Assembly: GCF_015832195.1 (NCBI RefSeq)
Contig: NC_052018.1
Location: 63,797,666 to 63,861,665 of the forward strand
Direction of reading: 5' to 3'
Source: Motacilla alba alba
Lineage: Eukaryota; Chordata; Aves; Passeriformes; Motacillidae
DNA: 64,000 bases
The number at the start of each line of letters is the position of its first letter. Position 1 is the first letter of the stretch. Made by a program: the position numbers and the translations under genes. Below, piece by piece: positions 1-13,013 of this stretch. The notes under the pieces were generated by a model. That model made no database searches, was not told where the DNA came from, and saw nothing but the letters and a program-made list of their open reading frames with translations.

Positions 1-1634
1 CACAGCTGAAGCCTGGTCCAATTGGGAGTCAGAAAGCTCCTATGCAGATCTGGTATCTGCACAATGCAGTGCTCATATGTCACTAAGAAGCAATGGCAGA
101 TGTGCAGTGTGCTTTTGTAGCTCTCGCCTGGCAGTGCCAGTGCTACTGATCTTTTGCATTATGAGAATACTGATTATATCCCAGGATACATTCACAGCTC
201 TGAGCACAGCCAAGGAGTGTGTAAGCAAAGCCAAGCTACTCAAGATACCTGGAGTAATAGAGCTGTGTTAGTACAACTCTCTGTCCAGACTAGTAAGCAG
301 CATTTGCTTGACCTTAAAGGTCTCCATGCTACTAAGTCTCTGCACCTTCTAGTAGCCAAGGAAGGCAATGTGGTCCTATTTTTAATCTTTTCTGATAGCA
401 TAAGCCATACTGCCTGTGCACACACCTGCCCTGTAATTCTAGGCTTTGGGAACATAAAAAAGAACTAAAAAGTATAGTGGAAAAGTGTGAGACAGGCATG
501 TTAGACTGAGAGATAATCACATATATTTTCTATTAGTCATTATCACTCATGTATTACCTGTGCTTTGGCCATTTTAACAATACTCTTGATCTCATTGTAT
601 ACTGCAGATGCTGGAAAGTGTGTACCAAAGAAATGGGCTGTGTCCCATTCTAGTTCTAGTTCTAGTTCTGTAAGAACTTCTTACAAATTTAGTTACAAAA
701 TGCTAAGAAATTCCCTCTAATGACAAGAAAACCACTTGATTCCATGGTTCAAAATTATGCCTAGCCAGACATTTCAAAATTACTTTTCCCAGAAGCATCC
801 CTATAACTTGACTGACCAGCAATCAGAAGCTTGGGCTCTGTTTTGCTCAGGAAGCTCTGTACATGTGACTTCCCCTATGAAGGATAAATTGCTAAAAATT
901 TGAAGTGAAGGGAGCTGGAGCTGCACCATGGGCTCATCATCACCTTTGTGACACCTCACAGCAGATGGAGGTACCCTTTCTTCTCTCTCCCAGAGGGCAT
1001 CAAGACCCAGACAAGCAAGACCCTTGTCAGTATTTTGGTTATGGCTGTCTAGACTGTAAGCACAACCCTGATGGTGGGGTGGCATCTGTCATTGTTTGCC
1101 TGATTACACAGCGAGTTACCAGAGGCTAGAGCTGGGGGCTCAGTGAAGTCCTTCCTGAGCTGCTGCTGTTTTCTGCACCTTTCAAAGTATGACCTTTCTG
1201 AGCACAGCAAAGCACATTAAGTATCAGTGCTTCTCAGTGCAGGAGTTAGGGAGAAAAAGCCTCTGGAGCCTCTTCATTGAAGATATATTTTCTGCAAAGA
1301 GAGACAAAAACCAAAAATCACCATGACTGTCTTCAATCAACCATAATCTTTTTTGTTGCCAAGGCAGTTGCAGAAGGCATCAGGAACACAGAACAGATAT
1401 TCTGGGCCACATCAAGGTCATTTTTACCTAGTAGTTGTATTTGTGACAGAAGTTAGTTGGGCATTCTTAAATAAAGGGCAGAAAAAGTATAATGCCCTTC
1501 CCTATGCTGAAGTTTTCCAGTTTCTGTTAAATTGCAGTCTAGGTGCTTCCTGAGTCAGTGGTTTTATCTTCATAAATAATACCTGGGGGATTTTTCTTCT
1601 GGGAATGTACCTAATTCCTTTTGAAACTTTTTTA
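1..1634. other. non-coding flank
   Basis: AT-rich sequence with only short open frames on both strands and no recognisable protein. The one visible pattern is a hexamer repeat, TTCTAG repeated about 3.7 times, at 648-670. No gene is supported here. Confidence 0.7.
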
Positions 1635-1965
1635 TGCTTATGACCTGCACAACCACCCTCTGGCAGTAAGTTCCACAGCCAAGTTGTGTGCAAACAAAAG
1701 AAAATTCTTTTTTGACCAGTTTTATCTTCTTTTTCTCAAGTTTTTGAAGCTACCTACCTTCTGTGCTTTGAGAAGCACTTAATAAGAATCCCCTATTTTC
1801 TCCTCATCATTCATGATTCTTTATGCATTCAACATGTTCTCCCTCAGCTGTTTTTATTCTAGTCTAAAGTGGACTATTCTATTTAATTTTTCTCCCTAAA
1901 TGATCTTTGGTCATCCTGACTGCCCTTCTCTGTATTAATTCTAGTTCTTCTCTACCCTGAAATAC
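1635..1965 (-). repeat. old degraded CR1-like LINE fragment
   Basis: The plus strand reads in the order seen in reverse-complemented CR1 3' regions. A stretch resembling 'ctggca..agttccacag' is followed by a T-rich block, then 'gttctccctcagctg', then 'catcctgactgcccttctctgt' near 1913-1935. Several small indels separate the recognisable pieces, so this would be an ancient copy. The assignment rests on remembered family pattern rather than an alignment, and the boundaries are approximate. Confidence 0.45.
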
Positions 1966-3284
1966 AAGAGTTTGTGAAGAAGAGTGAGTACATGGGAAAA
2001 GGCAGCATGAGGATTTGTACTGTAAAAGCTCTCTTGCTTCCATCAGACTCCACTGAAAAGGCTTCAAGGGGCAAGAAAATTACAAGTAAATGTGGAGTTA
2101 ACCTTAATATCACAAGAGTTTCAAGTCAGCCAGAAAACGAAACCTCAGAGGACTCCTTGTGTCCCACTTTTCTCCCCTAACCCAGAGGATTCCCCAAGTA
2201 TTAATCTGTGGAAAGAAAGCTTAAAAATGCAGTCCGTTCAAAAGCTGAATTCAAAAAGATTGTATCATCTGGCCATCATATGTTTGGAATATGTAAAATG
2301 GACAAACCTAAACTCTCTGAAGCTGTCTCTGAAAAGTGGCTGAGCTGGTAACTTGTCATGTAGCTGTATGAAATGTAGGTCACTGAAAATTACAAATGTA
2401 TTATACATATTTGTGTTCATAACCTGCTTTGAAATCTGTTGTGGCCTTTCCTCATTATGAGGAAACAAGGACATCGTCACATCTGCAGCTGTCAGAGGCT
2501 TGTGTTACAAAGTCAAGAAAGGTCAGCAAGGTCTGACTAAATACATCTGTACTGGCCAGGAAATGAATTGTGATTTGCACTGCCTGTTTAGTGTTAAGCA
2601 TAAAAATACATGAGTTGAAGTACTAGAAATATTCCCAGAAAAGCTAGATATAATACAAGGTTTCAACTTACTATGCTCATTTTGAAATAGATTAATAGAT
2701 TTTCCCACCACTATTACAAATTTTAAGGTAGGAGCACTCCCTGACAAATCTCTGAATTTAAGTATGGTGCAAAGTAAAGAGAAACACAAAGGAACAGGTT
2801 AAGTAGATGTTAAGTAGTGTTAATATGCAGATTCTATTCTGCCACAGATAGATCAATCTGAAATTAATTCCCTGGTTTCAGGGCAATGCTCTGAGGTTTA
2901 CAATGCAATAGTGGTGAAATTTAATTCAGAGCCATCTTTTTATGCAGCTATATAATACTCAATATAAACACAAGAAAAAGATCTTCTTCCACATGCTGCT
3001 CCCAAACTCTGAGATACAGTCTCATGCTGTTAATCAATGGTTCATATTTTTCCAGCTTTAAAGACCAACATAAAAGATTTAAAACATAAAATGTCCTGAA
3101 TTAAGAGAGATAGTTAACTTCAGAGCATAGTTTAGTTCCTATTTATTATGCCTTTTCCTTGCAATCATAAGTGGGAACTTCTTTCAAGGGAATTAAGTCC
3201 CAGTCTCCAAAAGCTCTTTCAAAAGGTATAAGGATATTTTGCACCTCATTTGCTCTTGTCCCTGCAGACACTAGTTTTCATCTC
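1966..3284. other. non-coding flank
   Basis: AT-rich sequence with no gene, RNA gene or clear repeat recognised. Open frames are all under 90 codons and have no supporting domain signature. Confidence 0.65.
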
Positions 3285-3345
3285 AAAGGTATCGCAGAAC
3301 CACAGAATCAATTAGGTTGGAAAAGACTATCAATTACTTCTACAT
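3285..3345 (-). repeat. CR1 3'-end fragment
   Basis: The plus strand carries a degraded version of the reverse-complemented CR1 terminus: 'cagaaccacagaatc' followed by 'aggttggaaaagact' at 3314-3328. The same block opens the well-preserved CR1 at 11920. Only about 60 bp are recognisable, consistent with a short 5'-truncated insertion or an eroded copy. Confidence 0.55.
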
Positions 3346-5408
3346 CTCCCTCTGCCATCTGACTGGGCACAGGACTAGTATTCTGAATTTGACACTTAAT
3401 TGCATATTAGCAGTAAAGTTGACCTGTAAGTAGACCTGTGGTATAGTCACACACTTGGAAGCTTTCTTGGAATGTTCTTCAAGAGATCAATTTGCTATAA
3501 ACTGACTGATGAACTTGTATGTTGAGTGATGTCCTTTTATACTTCACTATTAGTATTAATCAACATGAAATCAATGCTCAGATGGTTATTGGCCTGTACT
3601 TTCTGGAGATACAATCAGAGGGCATAGAGCATTCAGCTTCCACCTTGCTGGGAGTAGACAGTAATATCCTCTAAGTCATGATCTGAACATCCAATGCTAA
3701 GTGATATTGAACCACACAAAAGCTCTTATTACAGCATTAGTCACAAGCACCCAGCCTTGTGGACCTGAGGGACAGCACCACTATCCAAATGTATAATTTT
3801 TGAAAACTTCTCTTGCATTAAATGAAAAATCAAGTAGAAATATAGTGTCTCCCAACATGTATTTTTAAAAGAGATTTCAAGCAATGGCATTCTAGAATTC
3901 TGTGTTTAAATTTCAGTAGCTTCCAGATCAAATATACTCAGTCTATAAATGAAAAACCTTGGGGGAAAACAGATCTAATAACCACAGGTTCATCTGGTTT
4001 CTAGTAGTCAAACTGGACTGCTTGCTATCTTCAGTGTGCTATGGGGCAAGCAGAAAGAAAAATAAAAGACTGACATTTTTGGGAAATTATTAAAATGATG
4101 GTCCTTTAAAGAACAAAGATTATTTTTAGAGATATAGCACAAATGGATTTTTATAGTTTGATCTTAAATATGCCTACCAGTACTCTTGCTTTCTATTCTA
4201 CTGTAAGTCTCACTGATTTCATTAGTACATGATTGGTCCTGAGCAACCCTTTTCCCTCAAGTTTTATTGAAACAATTCAACCAGCAGAACTGTGTGATTT
4301 TGGGTCTCACTGATATGAAAAGAGAGCAGCTTTTCTACCATAGGCCTTTACTTTTGCAATGTGCTCTCTCACATTTGATCTGTAAGAACTGATAAAAACT
4401 AGTCACCTTACTGAATGTGTGTAAGCTGATCTGCTGAAATTTATACACATTTGGACAAGTTTTTGACATGCAGCAAAAAGCATAAACCAGATACATAGGT
4501 CTTATATTTTGCTTTAATTCTTCATGACAACAAACACGGACATCTTCTCAAATAAAGGTTATCAGATTGTATTAAAACTGGGAAAACATTATCTGCTCTG
4601 TTTTGTCTAGAAATGGTGAAACTGATCTGATTGAAATGCAAAGCTATCACCCCTGCTCCCATCCAGATGGAAGACTTCAGCCCCAGTTAGTATTTGATAA
4701 AGTGGGTGAGAATGAGATTGTACTGTGGCAGTTGCCAGGTAACCTTGAGGTAGTGCCACCTATAATGCCAGCCAACTTTATAATGACATATGTACTACAG
4801 ATACAATATTGATTTTATGTAGTTACATGTAATTAGTAATGAGAAACGTGTTCATTTCATTTACTGTGCCTTTTCTGATATTTGTGGAAGTTGAAAACAT
4901 TATCATCTTAAATACCTAAATACCAAAGGGGCTACTTTGAATGATTTCTTCATTTGGTAACAAATTAATCCAACTGTTTCCCAGGCCAAGGTAAGCTGAT
5001 CTTTATGGTGCAGAACAGATCGTCATTGACCCATTAATGAATAGTGATGCAGGTATCAGAATAAGAGGATTTAGTCATGTTGCTTTAGCCATGATTTATA
5101 AGTACAAAGTATATGAAATATAAATATTTTTTAGAATAAACTCCCAAATATCATTTGTTTCCATTCAGCCTTGTGTGAGATATTTTAAGCTAATTTACTG
5201 TTATTGGCCATGGAATGAAGACACATCTTCCTACCAGCACTACAGGGAAAAGCTTTCCCTTCAGAGCTGGAAGCAAAACCTGTAGGTACCATAACCCTTC
5301 CCAATACACAAGTCAACATACCTCACATATTCCATGCAGCTGTTGGATGCTTCAGTGTATGTACATACACTCAACTCTCTGAGGAGGGCAGCAGCAATTC
5401 CTGTGATC

Positions 5409-5432
5409 TTTTCCTTCCTTCCTTCCTTCCTT
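5409..5432. repeat. (TTCC)n microsatellite
   Basis: Pure CTTC/TTCC tetranucleotide run of about six units within a pyrimidine-rich stretch. Confidence 0.9.
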
Positions 5433-8129
5433 GCTTCTTAAAGGCTCTTCCTGTGAATAGCAGTTAGCCACTGTAGTACTTGCAAAGATGTGGGCACACC
5501 CCATTGTACCTTACTGCCTGAGATGCCAACAATATAAAAAGTTATCAAGGCCACTCTTTATATAAAGCTCACATAATTTCATATAAATACATTTGAACAC
5601 TCTAGTGGAGTCAGGTCTGGTTCAGGAAAATTCCAGCTCAGCAGAAAACTTACCGTGTTGTGTGTGAACTGTTCTCCTTGTGATTTGTGTCAGAATCATG
5701 ACAAAGAACATCTTCAGTGCAAGCTGCATTGTTGGTGGAATATATACAGGCAGTTAAATCACTTTTATCTCCTTGATGTTCTTGTGATTTGTTCTTTTTG
5801 TTTGGTTGGTGTGAGATTTTTCCATTTACAGTTGGTGGCAGAACAGAAGGCAAAGGCTTAGCTTGGTCTAATATGTCCATAAAATAAGAAAAGCTGTCAG
5901 TGAGCCTTGTTTCAAGCCGGCCTATTCCACTTTGAGAAAGATTTTTCTTCCACTGGAATCAACCTCAAAAATATTTAAAAAATATTTTAAGAAGAAATGA
6001 GTAGCTCTACCAGGAGCAAAATTTAACAGTTCTGATGTTCTCTCTAAGTTCACTGTAGAAATTCTCCTTTAGGGCAGGAAGGCAATACTTTGGGATTCTC
6101 TCTTCCACAAGGCAGTGTTTTTTGGTGAAACTTGTAGGAATTGTTCAGTTTTGCTGTTTCTGCTCTTCTGTCATTAAAAGGTGTTTTGGGGAAGTTGGGA
6201 GTGGCAGGAAGCTGGCAAAATCATAGAGACATCAGTTCTGCGTGAGTTCATGACTTGATTAAGCAAGTCACATGATTAAGTGCAGTCTCATTAAGTTCTC
6301 TTCAAGTTTCAAAAACAAACAAATAAAAGAAACAAACAAAATACCTTTGATTTTTGCACCCATTGGATTTGAGCTCATTCCTAAATATCTTCTGAAGCTT
6401 TAACTTCAGAAGTTATTTCTGTGGTTATTTCTGCTACCAGGTGTGTCCAGTGTGTGCCAACACAAACAGCCTTGCACAGGTAGACAGCAAAGACAGGCTT
6501 TACCCCAAAACAATATTTGAGCAGGAACCACAGGTAAAACAAACTTCAATGTTGCTTATTTCTTAGCTAAAGAAATTATGAAATGCACTACTTAAAAGAT
6601 TTCCCAAAGGCCACACATCAGGTCTGAGGAAGAGCCATGTCTGAGGCAGAGCTGTGAACAGAAAACTTCTGAGCCACAGTTCAGTGCATTCACCACTGCT
6701 CAGTACATTCACCACAGTTCATCTTCCCTTTCCAGAGGACTACCACGTAGGAACATATTATTCAAAGCTGCTGACAAGTCCGACTAGCTGTTTTTCTAAC
6801 AAAGGAAGGAGTGGCAGTTGGCAAAAGGTGATAATAGTACTGGGCAGCAAAGATTGTAACTGCCTGTGCCATACACTGTATTGAACATTTTATCTTTCAA
6901 TGCTTCCTTAGAGAAGCACAAAGGAAGTGGAAATCTGACACCTACTTATAATTTTAATATTCATTATATTTTTGGGACAGCCATCCTTGGCAAGGTGAGT
7001 TACTTTATTTATAGGCAGGAGCTGCTCATGATTTGCATGGTAATGCATTCACATCTGCAAAGCCTATAAATTAGCCTCCAGCTCATTACAGCAATGCCAT
7101 TGTCCTACTTGCCAGTATGTAATCTGATCCCAAATGTTTCAGATGTCCACAAAATAAAACCAGCCTGAGGGAAGAGCTTCACCGTTGCAGTATTAGCACA
7201 CCAAAAAAATCTTCCTCCCCTGCAAAAAAGAAAAAAATAAGACTGGATGGGAAAAAACTGCTAAGTATTTAAAAAAGATGAGCCCCAAAGCCTAACACTC
7301 AAGAAACTGGAAACATGTTGCCATGTTTTAAGGCGCTTATGCCAGTTTGGCCAAAAGAATGAATTTATTGCAGCTTTTTAAAGGGTTACAAATAAAAGCA
7401 GCTTCATAGAAGATTAAGTCACTTACTTGGCTGTGCATTCTGATTTTATCCTAATGTGTCATACTTGAGCACTTGTATTATTACTGTCTCAAGTCTGGTT
7501 GTGCACAGCTATCTGAAACAGATGCTGATGTCCTTTATTTTGGTGAACCTTATAAAGGCAGTCTCTACATCCAGGTAGTCAAGAGTTTAGAATTATGTCA
7601 ATATTTTGCCCCTTCATTAAGCCAGCAAAAAGATGAAAGGCAGTGTAGACAAAGCAGGCTCATGGAGCACATATCCCCTCCCATCCAGATATGCAGATGC
7701 CTCCTATGTTAATTCACTTTGTCAGAGGTCACTGGATGGTAAAAGATTGCTAGTACCCCAAGTTCAGCTTCTGAAATATCTCAGGATCAGCTTTGCTATG
7801 GCAGGTATGAAGAAGAGGGCTCTCCACTAAACTTGGATAAATGCTGGTTCACTATTGTATCTTCCATCTGGCACATGAAGATACCCATCCTTAAAAAAGA
7901 GAAAAATGAAACCCTTGGAGTCACAAGCCCTACCTATATCATTGGAAAGGTCTTTAACAGGGTGACAAAGCTGCTGTCAGCAAGCTCTCACCCACTGCCC
8001 AGACTTGCTTCTGCATTACCCTGCTGCTTTCTTCCTCTGGCTTTTTCATCTCTTCCTTCCAACCTCTCCACCTACTCTTCCTTGGCTGTAGAGGCCTCAA
8101 AAACCTCTCTTCTTTGCTGGCCTACTCTT

Positions 8130-8171
8130 ATAGGTAATTGACTGCAAAATATAGGTATTTGACTGCAAAAA
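8130..8171. repeat. 21-bp tandem duplication
   Basis: Two adjacent 21-bp units beginning 'ataggta' and containing 'ttgactgcaaaa'. They differ at only a couple of positions. Confidence 0.85.
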
Positions 8172-8343
8172 AAGAAGGCCTGAAATAAGGGAGCTTCAAC
8201 CAAAACTTCAGAGTGGGAGGGGGCAAGGCACAGGTCATTGCACAAATGTGATGTTGGATTCAGGATCCTGATGTGCTTGCATGCAGGATATGCACCAGTA
8301 TATTAAATTTCTTTATTGAATTCTGGTTGATAATGATAGCTGG

Positions 8344-8363
8344 TTATTTATTTATTTATTTAC
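8344..8363. repeat. (TTTA)n microsatellite
   Basis: Five uninterrupted TTTA units. Confidence 0.9.
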
Positions 8364-9415
8364 TGTAGCTCTCTTGTTTGTCTCAGTAGGTGGGAGAGCA
8401 GCAGAAAAACAGGGCTCTGCATGAGTCATAATCCAGAAAAAGCTCTGCTGAGAATACAACTCACACTCTTCTGCAGCGTAGCCCAGGTGATAAGCATCAG
8501 TGCTGCTGTTCTCTCCATGTTGTTGGTCTCATATTGCCATGAATGATACTACTCACTGTGATGTTGTCTAATAGTCACTGTGATTGTATTCAAATTGAGC
8601 TGTAAGGATAGATATTTAAGGATGTCTCCATTTCATTTTCTTTTCCATACTAATATGAGAGAAAGGAAATGCAGCATAAAGAAAAATAAATACTTGTTTA
8701 GAACAAACATAGAAACATAAAAATAAAAGGTATTACTTCTAAATCCAGGCTTTTGACCTCAATTCTGTTCAGTTGTACTTTTGATCTTGGAAAGAATTGC
8801 ACAAGGCTAGATCCAGCTATGGGCCCAGAGAGGGTTTATACATCCCACTGCACGAGTGGGCAGTGCCCATGTATGAGCCACAGCCTTGCCACCCCTGCAA
8901 CCAGCAGCTAGCTGGCAGGTCTTTCTTTTAAACACAGGACAGTCCTAGTGAACTCTGTGGGACCTTCCTAGCAAAGAGCTGGGCACAGACTGAGGGAACA
9001 AGACAGCCTGGTGTTCTCCCTGAAACCTGCAGTTCCAGCCCATGTATAAATGCAGCCTTCCTGCTCACAGTGGGAGTCAGGCTGCTCAGTGCTGAGTCTG
9101 GAATGAAATTCTCACAGAGGGTCCCTGGAGTGGTTGCTGCTGGATGTGGACGACTGCACACATCCAGGGTGCTCTGAATGTGCCAAGCTCGGTATGGCAG
9201 CAAGCACTGATCTGGGTACCTCTCATCCTCACATCTGTCTCACCCAAAAACTGTAGGACCATTTGGGGCTGCTGAAATGCTAATCATGTGCAGCTCTGCA
9301 AGTCCCCTCAGGGAGCGAGCAAGCTCTGGCTGTCCTTGGAGTTGCCCTCTTAGGCTGAATTTCTGCACTGGTCATTCATTTCACACACTGGCTTCCTCCT
9401 GGCCTTCATCAGACT

Positions 9416-9449
9416 GTACAAACAGACTGTGAGTACAAACAGACTGTGA
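9416..9449. repeat. 17-bp perfect tandem duplication
   Basis: The 17-bp unit 'gtacaaacagactgtga' occurs twice head to tail with no mismatch. Confidence 0.92.
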
Positions 9450-9633
9450 GTAGTTGAAAGAGATTTCAGTATTTGAGTAGTTTATCAATGCTTCCCATGT
9501 CTAATGTGCTTCTATTCCTAGGAGAATGGAGTACAGGATACACTTGGTGTTGCTGTTTAGATACTGCACTTAGTGTCTGTGGCTGCATAGAGCTGATTCC
9601 TGTCCCATTTATAATTGCATTCAATCTCTAAAT

Positions 9634-9677
9634 GTGGCATAATCTCCTTTAAAACGTGGCATAATCTCCTTTACAAT
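9634..9677. repeat. 22-bp tandem duplication
   Basis: Two adjacent 22-bp units beginning 'gtggcataatctccttta'. They are nearly identical, so the duplication is recent. Confidence 0.92.
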
Positions 9678-11919
9678 AGTATGTGTGGGAAAAAAATCTT
9701 GGTTGCATTTTCGTTCAGACCACCTGTGATAATGACTCCTTTTCTTTTTCCTCTGCCTATTGTGCTTTAAACTTTTATTGAAGCTATATTTTGTACCTAG
9801 TTTCTTCATGCTTTGTGCTACTGAGATCCAAGTAATTATTTCTTCACAAATGGTATCAAAAAAAGCATGCAAAAACTAGAAAGAGGCATGCTGTAAAGAG
9901 AATTTAAAAACATACATTTTCCTCTGTGTGTATTTAGCAGTTTCCATCTTTGCCATATGTTCTTTTCCTCATCATTTTGCCTTTTAGATTGTTCTTTAAC
10001 ATTTGCCTGTTTTCTTGCTTCTACAACAGAAGGGGAATTGATCTTTCATTTGTTCCGCAAATATTCCTTATTGTCCCAGGTTTTATAACCCCATCTGTTA
10101 TTGAGTGATCAATTAAAGTCTCTTGTGGTCTCACTTTTCCAACAGATCATGCTATACCACAGACTATATTTCATTGTAATTGCTATCTACTGTATGATGT
10201 GTAAATGAGAGAGAGAGACGAGCAAAAAGACGAGGGTATTTTTCCCCTGCTTACCATTCCTCCCTTTCTATGTAAGCACATATCTTCAGTGCTTACTTTT
10301 TATCAATGACAGCATTTAAACTAAATCCCTCATCTCCACTCTTTTTTACATGGGTCCAATGCTTGTACCTCAGTGTTTGCTACTACAAAGCACAAAAGCT
10401 TTGAACTTTTGAGCTTTTGAGCTTACAAAATAAGCTCACCAACACTTGAGGGAAACAGGTAGACGCTGGCACACTTCCTTGCAAACATCCCCAAAATAGA
10501 AACTTCTCCCCCCAAGCAGTATTTCCCTGTTCTCTCTCTTCCATCTCTCAGCCCTTTCTTACTGCTCTCAATACTTACTCTTGGTCATGTATGTGTTAAC
10601 TCTGTGTATAGTTTTAAAATTACTTCTTCTCCCATATTTTTAGGCATATACAACACCATGTTCTGCACAGTCCTGTTTCATCTTCCTGCACTCAGCTCTG
10701 TCTGTCACAGCAAGGAGCTTAAGAAAGACATGCTTTTAAAATTAGAGGTACAGCATGGTTTCTGCAAGGGGAAGCTAAACCCCACAAGTGTGATCAACCT
10801 GGTGTGAAGAAGGTGAGTTGTCTGCAACAGGACAAATAGATGGAAATTTCTACTCTCTGTCCAGCACAATGGGAGAGAAAACTCAGAATTAAAACTATTT
10901 ATATGGTTATGCTTTTCTTAATAATAGAACAAAGTGGGTCATTGCCAGGGAGAAACACAGAAGCAGCTCCTGGTGGAACAAAGCTTGGGGGAAATTGCAT
11001 CAGAAGTAGCACCCCTGACTTGCCTCTGAAAATAATGACTCAAAGTATTGATGTTCATGCATGCTATGTTAATCCAGCGTCATGTCCACATGTGCTGCTA
11101 ATTTAGAGTTGTGATCCCTCATCTGAGTATGTGCTTAAAGACCAGACTGTATCTCAGAAATCAGGCCTCAGTGAACTGAGCTATTGGGTGAGTCATTTAT
11201 AAAAGCTAAACAGAGACTTTAATGTCAAGCTGTTCAATCAAAGGTACTTTGTCTTCTTCTGGATGTGCAGGTGGTGATTACGTTTATCCCAAAATCTCCT
11301 GATGTCACTCCTGGGAACCAAGATGCTCTTTCACAAGAGCTGACTGTGCTGAGGCTGGAAAGCATAAAAATGGTGATTCTACAATGCTGTGTGGGCAGCT
11401 CTGAGATGAGGAGAAGAAGGAATGGAAACAGGAAATATGGATCGATGCAAGCAAATACAAATGTTGGTGAAAAGAAAAACTGTATATCTATCATTCCAGT
11501 TTTTCCATAAAATTTTGGAATGAAAAACTCTTGGAAATAGGGAGTCAAAGACATACATATATACATACACAGGTGCGTGTGTGCATATATATATGTATAT
11601 AAATGTAAAATCTCAGTGCTAAGAGTGGACAGCAGCATAGGGGCTTCCATCTCCCTAAATGAACTCAAGCCCTGGATGGAAGGCAGTGCCACACTCCCAC
11701 TGGAAGACATACAGGTGCTAGACTCTGCCTTGCACAGACCAGTGGTGCAGGTGTCTGGGTGGAAGCTAGCTCCATGGCCTGGGTGACCCTTCATCATCAG
11801 TGGTCAGACAATCAGACACTTCACTTCAGCCTCAGTCTAAAACATCTGAGTGAGAGTAACTCCACTTTAGGTCCTTGGCCTGCCATTTCAGGGGAGATAA
11901 GCACCTAAATGCCAGAGAG

Positions 11920-12535
11920 TCATAGAATCATTTAGGTTGGAAAAGACATGTATGAACATTAAGTCCAGCCATTAACCCAGCACTGCCAAGTCCACCAACA
12001 AACCATTTCCCCAAGTGCCATATTTACATACTTTTTAAATACCTCCAGGGCTGGTGACTCAGCCACTTTCTTGGGCTAGTGTTCTAGTGATTGACAACCA
12101 TTTCCACGAAGAATTTTTTCCTAATAGCCAATCTAAACTTCCTCTGATGCAACTTGAGGGCTTTTCCTCTTGACCTGTCACTTGAAACCTGGGAGAAGAG
12201 ACTGACCCCCACCTGGCTACACTCTTCTTTCAGGGACTTGTGAAGAGCAATAAGGTCACCCCTGGCACTCCATTTCTCCAGGCTAAACAGTCCCAGCTCC
12301 TTCAGCTGCTCCTCATAGGACTTCTGCTCCAGACCCTTCACCTACCTCACTGCCCTTCTCTGGACTGGCTCCAGCACCTCACTGTCCTTCTTGTAATGAG
12401 GGGCCCAGAACTCAACACAGGATTTGAAGCGTGGCCTCACCAGTGCTGAGTACAAGGGGACAATTCCTGCCCTGGTCCTGCTGGCCACATTATTCCTGAT
12501 GCAGGTCAGGATGCCATTGGCCTTCTAGACCACCT
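11920..12535 (-). mobile_element. CR1 non-LTR retrotransposon, 5'-truncated copy
   Basis: The copy lies on the minus strand. Its 3' terminus is at 11920, where the plus strand reads 'tcatagaatca' followed by 'tttaggttggaaaagac', the reverse complement of the CR1 3' end. The rest follows the CR1 order: 'caagtccacca', 'gacaaccatttc', 'cttcctctgatgcaacttg', 'ctccaggctaaacagtccc', 'cactgcccttctctggac', 'gatgccattggccttc'. On the minus strand, 12084-12341 stays open for 85 codons and reads as the C-terminal part of the CR1 reverse-transcriptase ORF ([33 protein letters not shown]). The 5' part, including most of the polymerase, is missing, so it cannot move by itself. Retention of that frame suggests a fairly young insertion. 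Confidence 0.93.
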
Positions 12536-12681
12536 ATCTTGTTGCTAGAGGACCAGAAATAAGGATGGCTGAAAGGGCCCCACTGAGCGTGGCCAAGCTG
12601 CTCAGGAGGCTCCGGGGTGCTGGGCAGAGTGTCCAGGACATGAGTGTCCAAGCCCCTTGGTGGAAGGCTGCTCTGTCTGCT
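12536..12681. other. spacer between CR1 and minisatellite
   Basis: GC content rises sharply across this short stretch. No feature recognised. Confidence 0.5.
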
Positions 12682-12911
12682 GGATCCCATTCCCAATCCC
12701 AGCTTTCCCCAGGTGTCCCCTGCCCCAGGATCCCATTCCCGATCCCAGCTTTCCCCAGGTGTCCCCTGCCCCAGGATCCCACTCCCGATCCCAGCTTTCC
12801 CCAGGTGTCCCCTGCCCCAGGATCCCATTCCATATCCCGGCTTTCCCCAGGTGTCCCCTGCCCCAGGATCCCATTCCCGATCCCAGCTTTCCCCAGGTGT
12901 CCCCTGCCCCC
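12682..12911. repeat. 46-bp GC-rich minisatellite, five units
   Basis: Five head-to-tail units of exactly 46 bp begin at 12682, 12728, 12774, 12820 and 12866. Each starts GGATCCCA and contains 'ccagctttccccaggtgtcc' or a one-base variant. Units differ by only a few substitutions, mostly in the segment after GGATCCCA (cccaat, cccgat, catatc). Because 46 is not a multiple of three, every frame stays open, which creates several long spurious ORFs on both strands. Confidence 0.97.
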
Positions 12912-13013
12912 TGGCGGCAGAGGCGCCGCCGGCCCCGGCCCCGCCCCGCTGCCCCAGACAGGCGCGGCGCTGTGTTTAAATAGAACAGCGTCAGCGCAGG
13001 AGAAATCTCAGGT
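12912..13013. promoter_or_regulatory. orphan CpG-dense block with TATA-like and donor-like motifs
   Basis: Directly after the minisatellite there is a short, very GC- and CpG-rich stretch with Sp1-type GC boxes (ccccgcccc near 12942-12950). It is followed by a TATA-like TTTAAATA at 12975-12982 and a donor-like TCAG|GTATGA at 13008-13017. On the minus strand the same motif reads TATTTAAA, so either direction is possible. It lies about 4.4 kb upstream of the PERP copy 1 start codon. It could be a distal promoter, an independent ncRNA promoter, or simply GC-rich repeat edge. Confidence 0.35.

Larger units (their letters stand above)
3346..11919. other. non-coding 5' flank of the PERP cluster
   Basis: About 8.6 kb without a supportable gene. 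It contains simple repeats at 5409-5432 and 8344-8363 and short tandem duplications at 8130-8171, 9416-9449 and 9634-9677. A minus-strand segment at 5654-5952 has splice-like ends and is discussed as a finding. Nothing else was recognised. Confidence 0.6.

Noticed and set aside
11234..11797. 187-codon minus-strand open frame
   Set aside because: Longest frame outside CpG islands, but it passes through a TA/CA-rich microsatellite-like stretch, has no domain and no splice or promoter context. A few frames over 100 codons are expected by chance.
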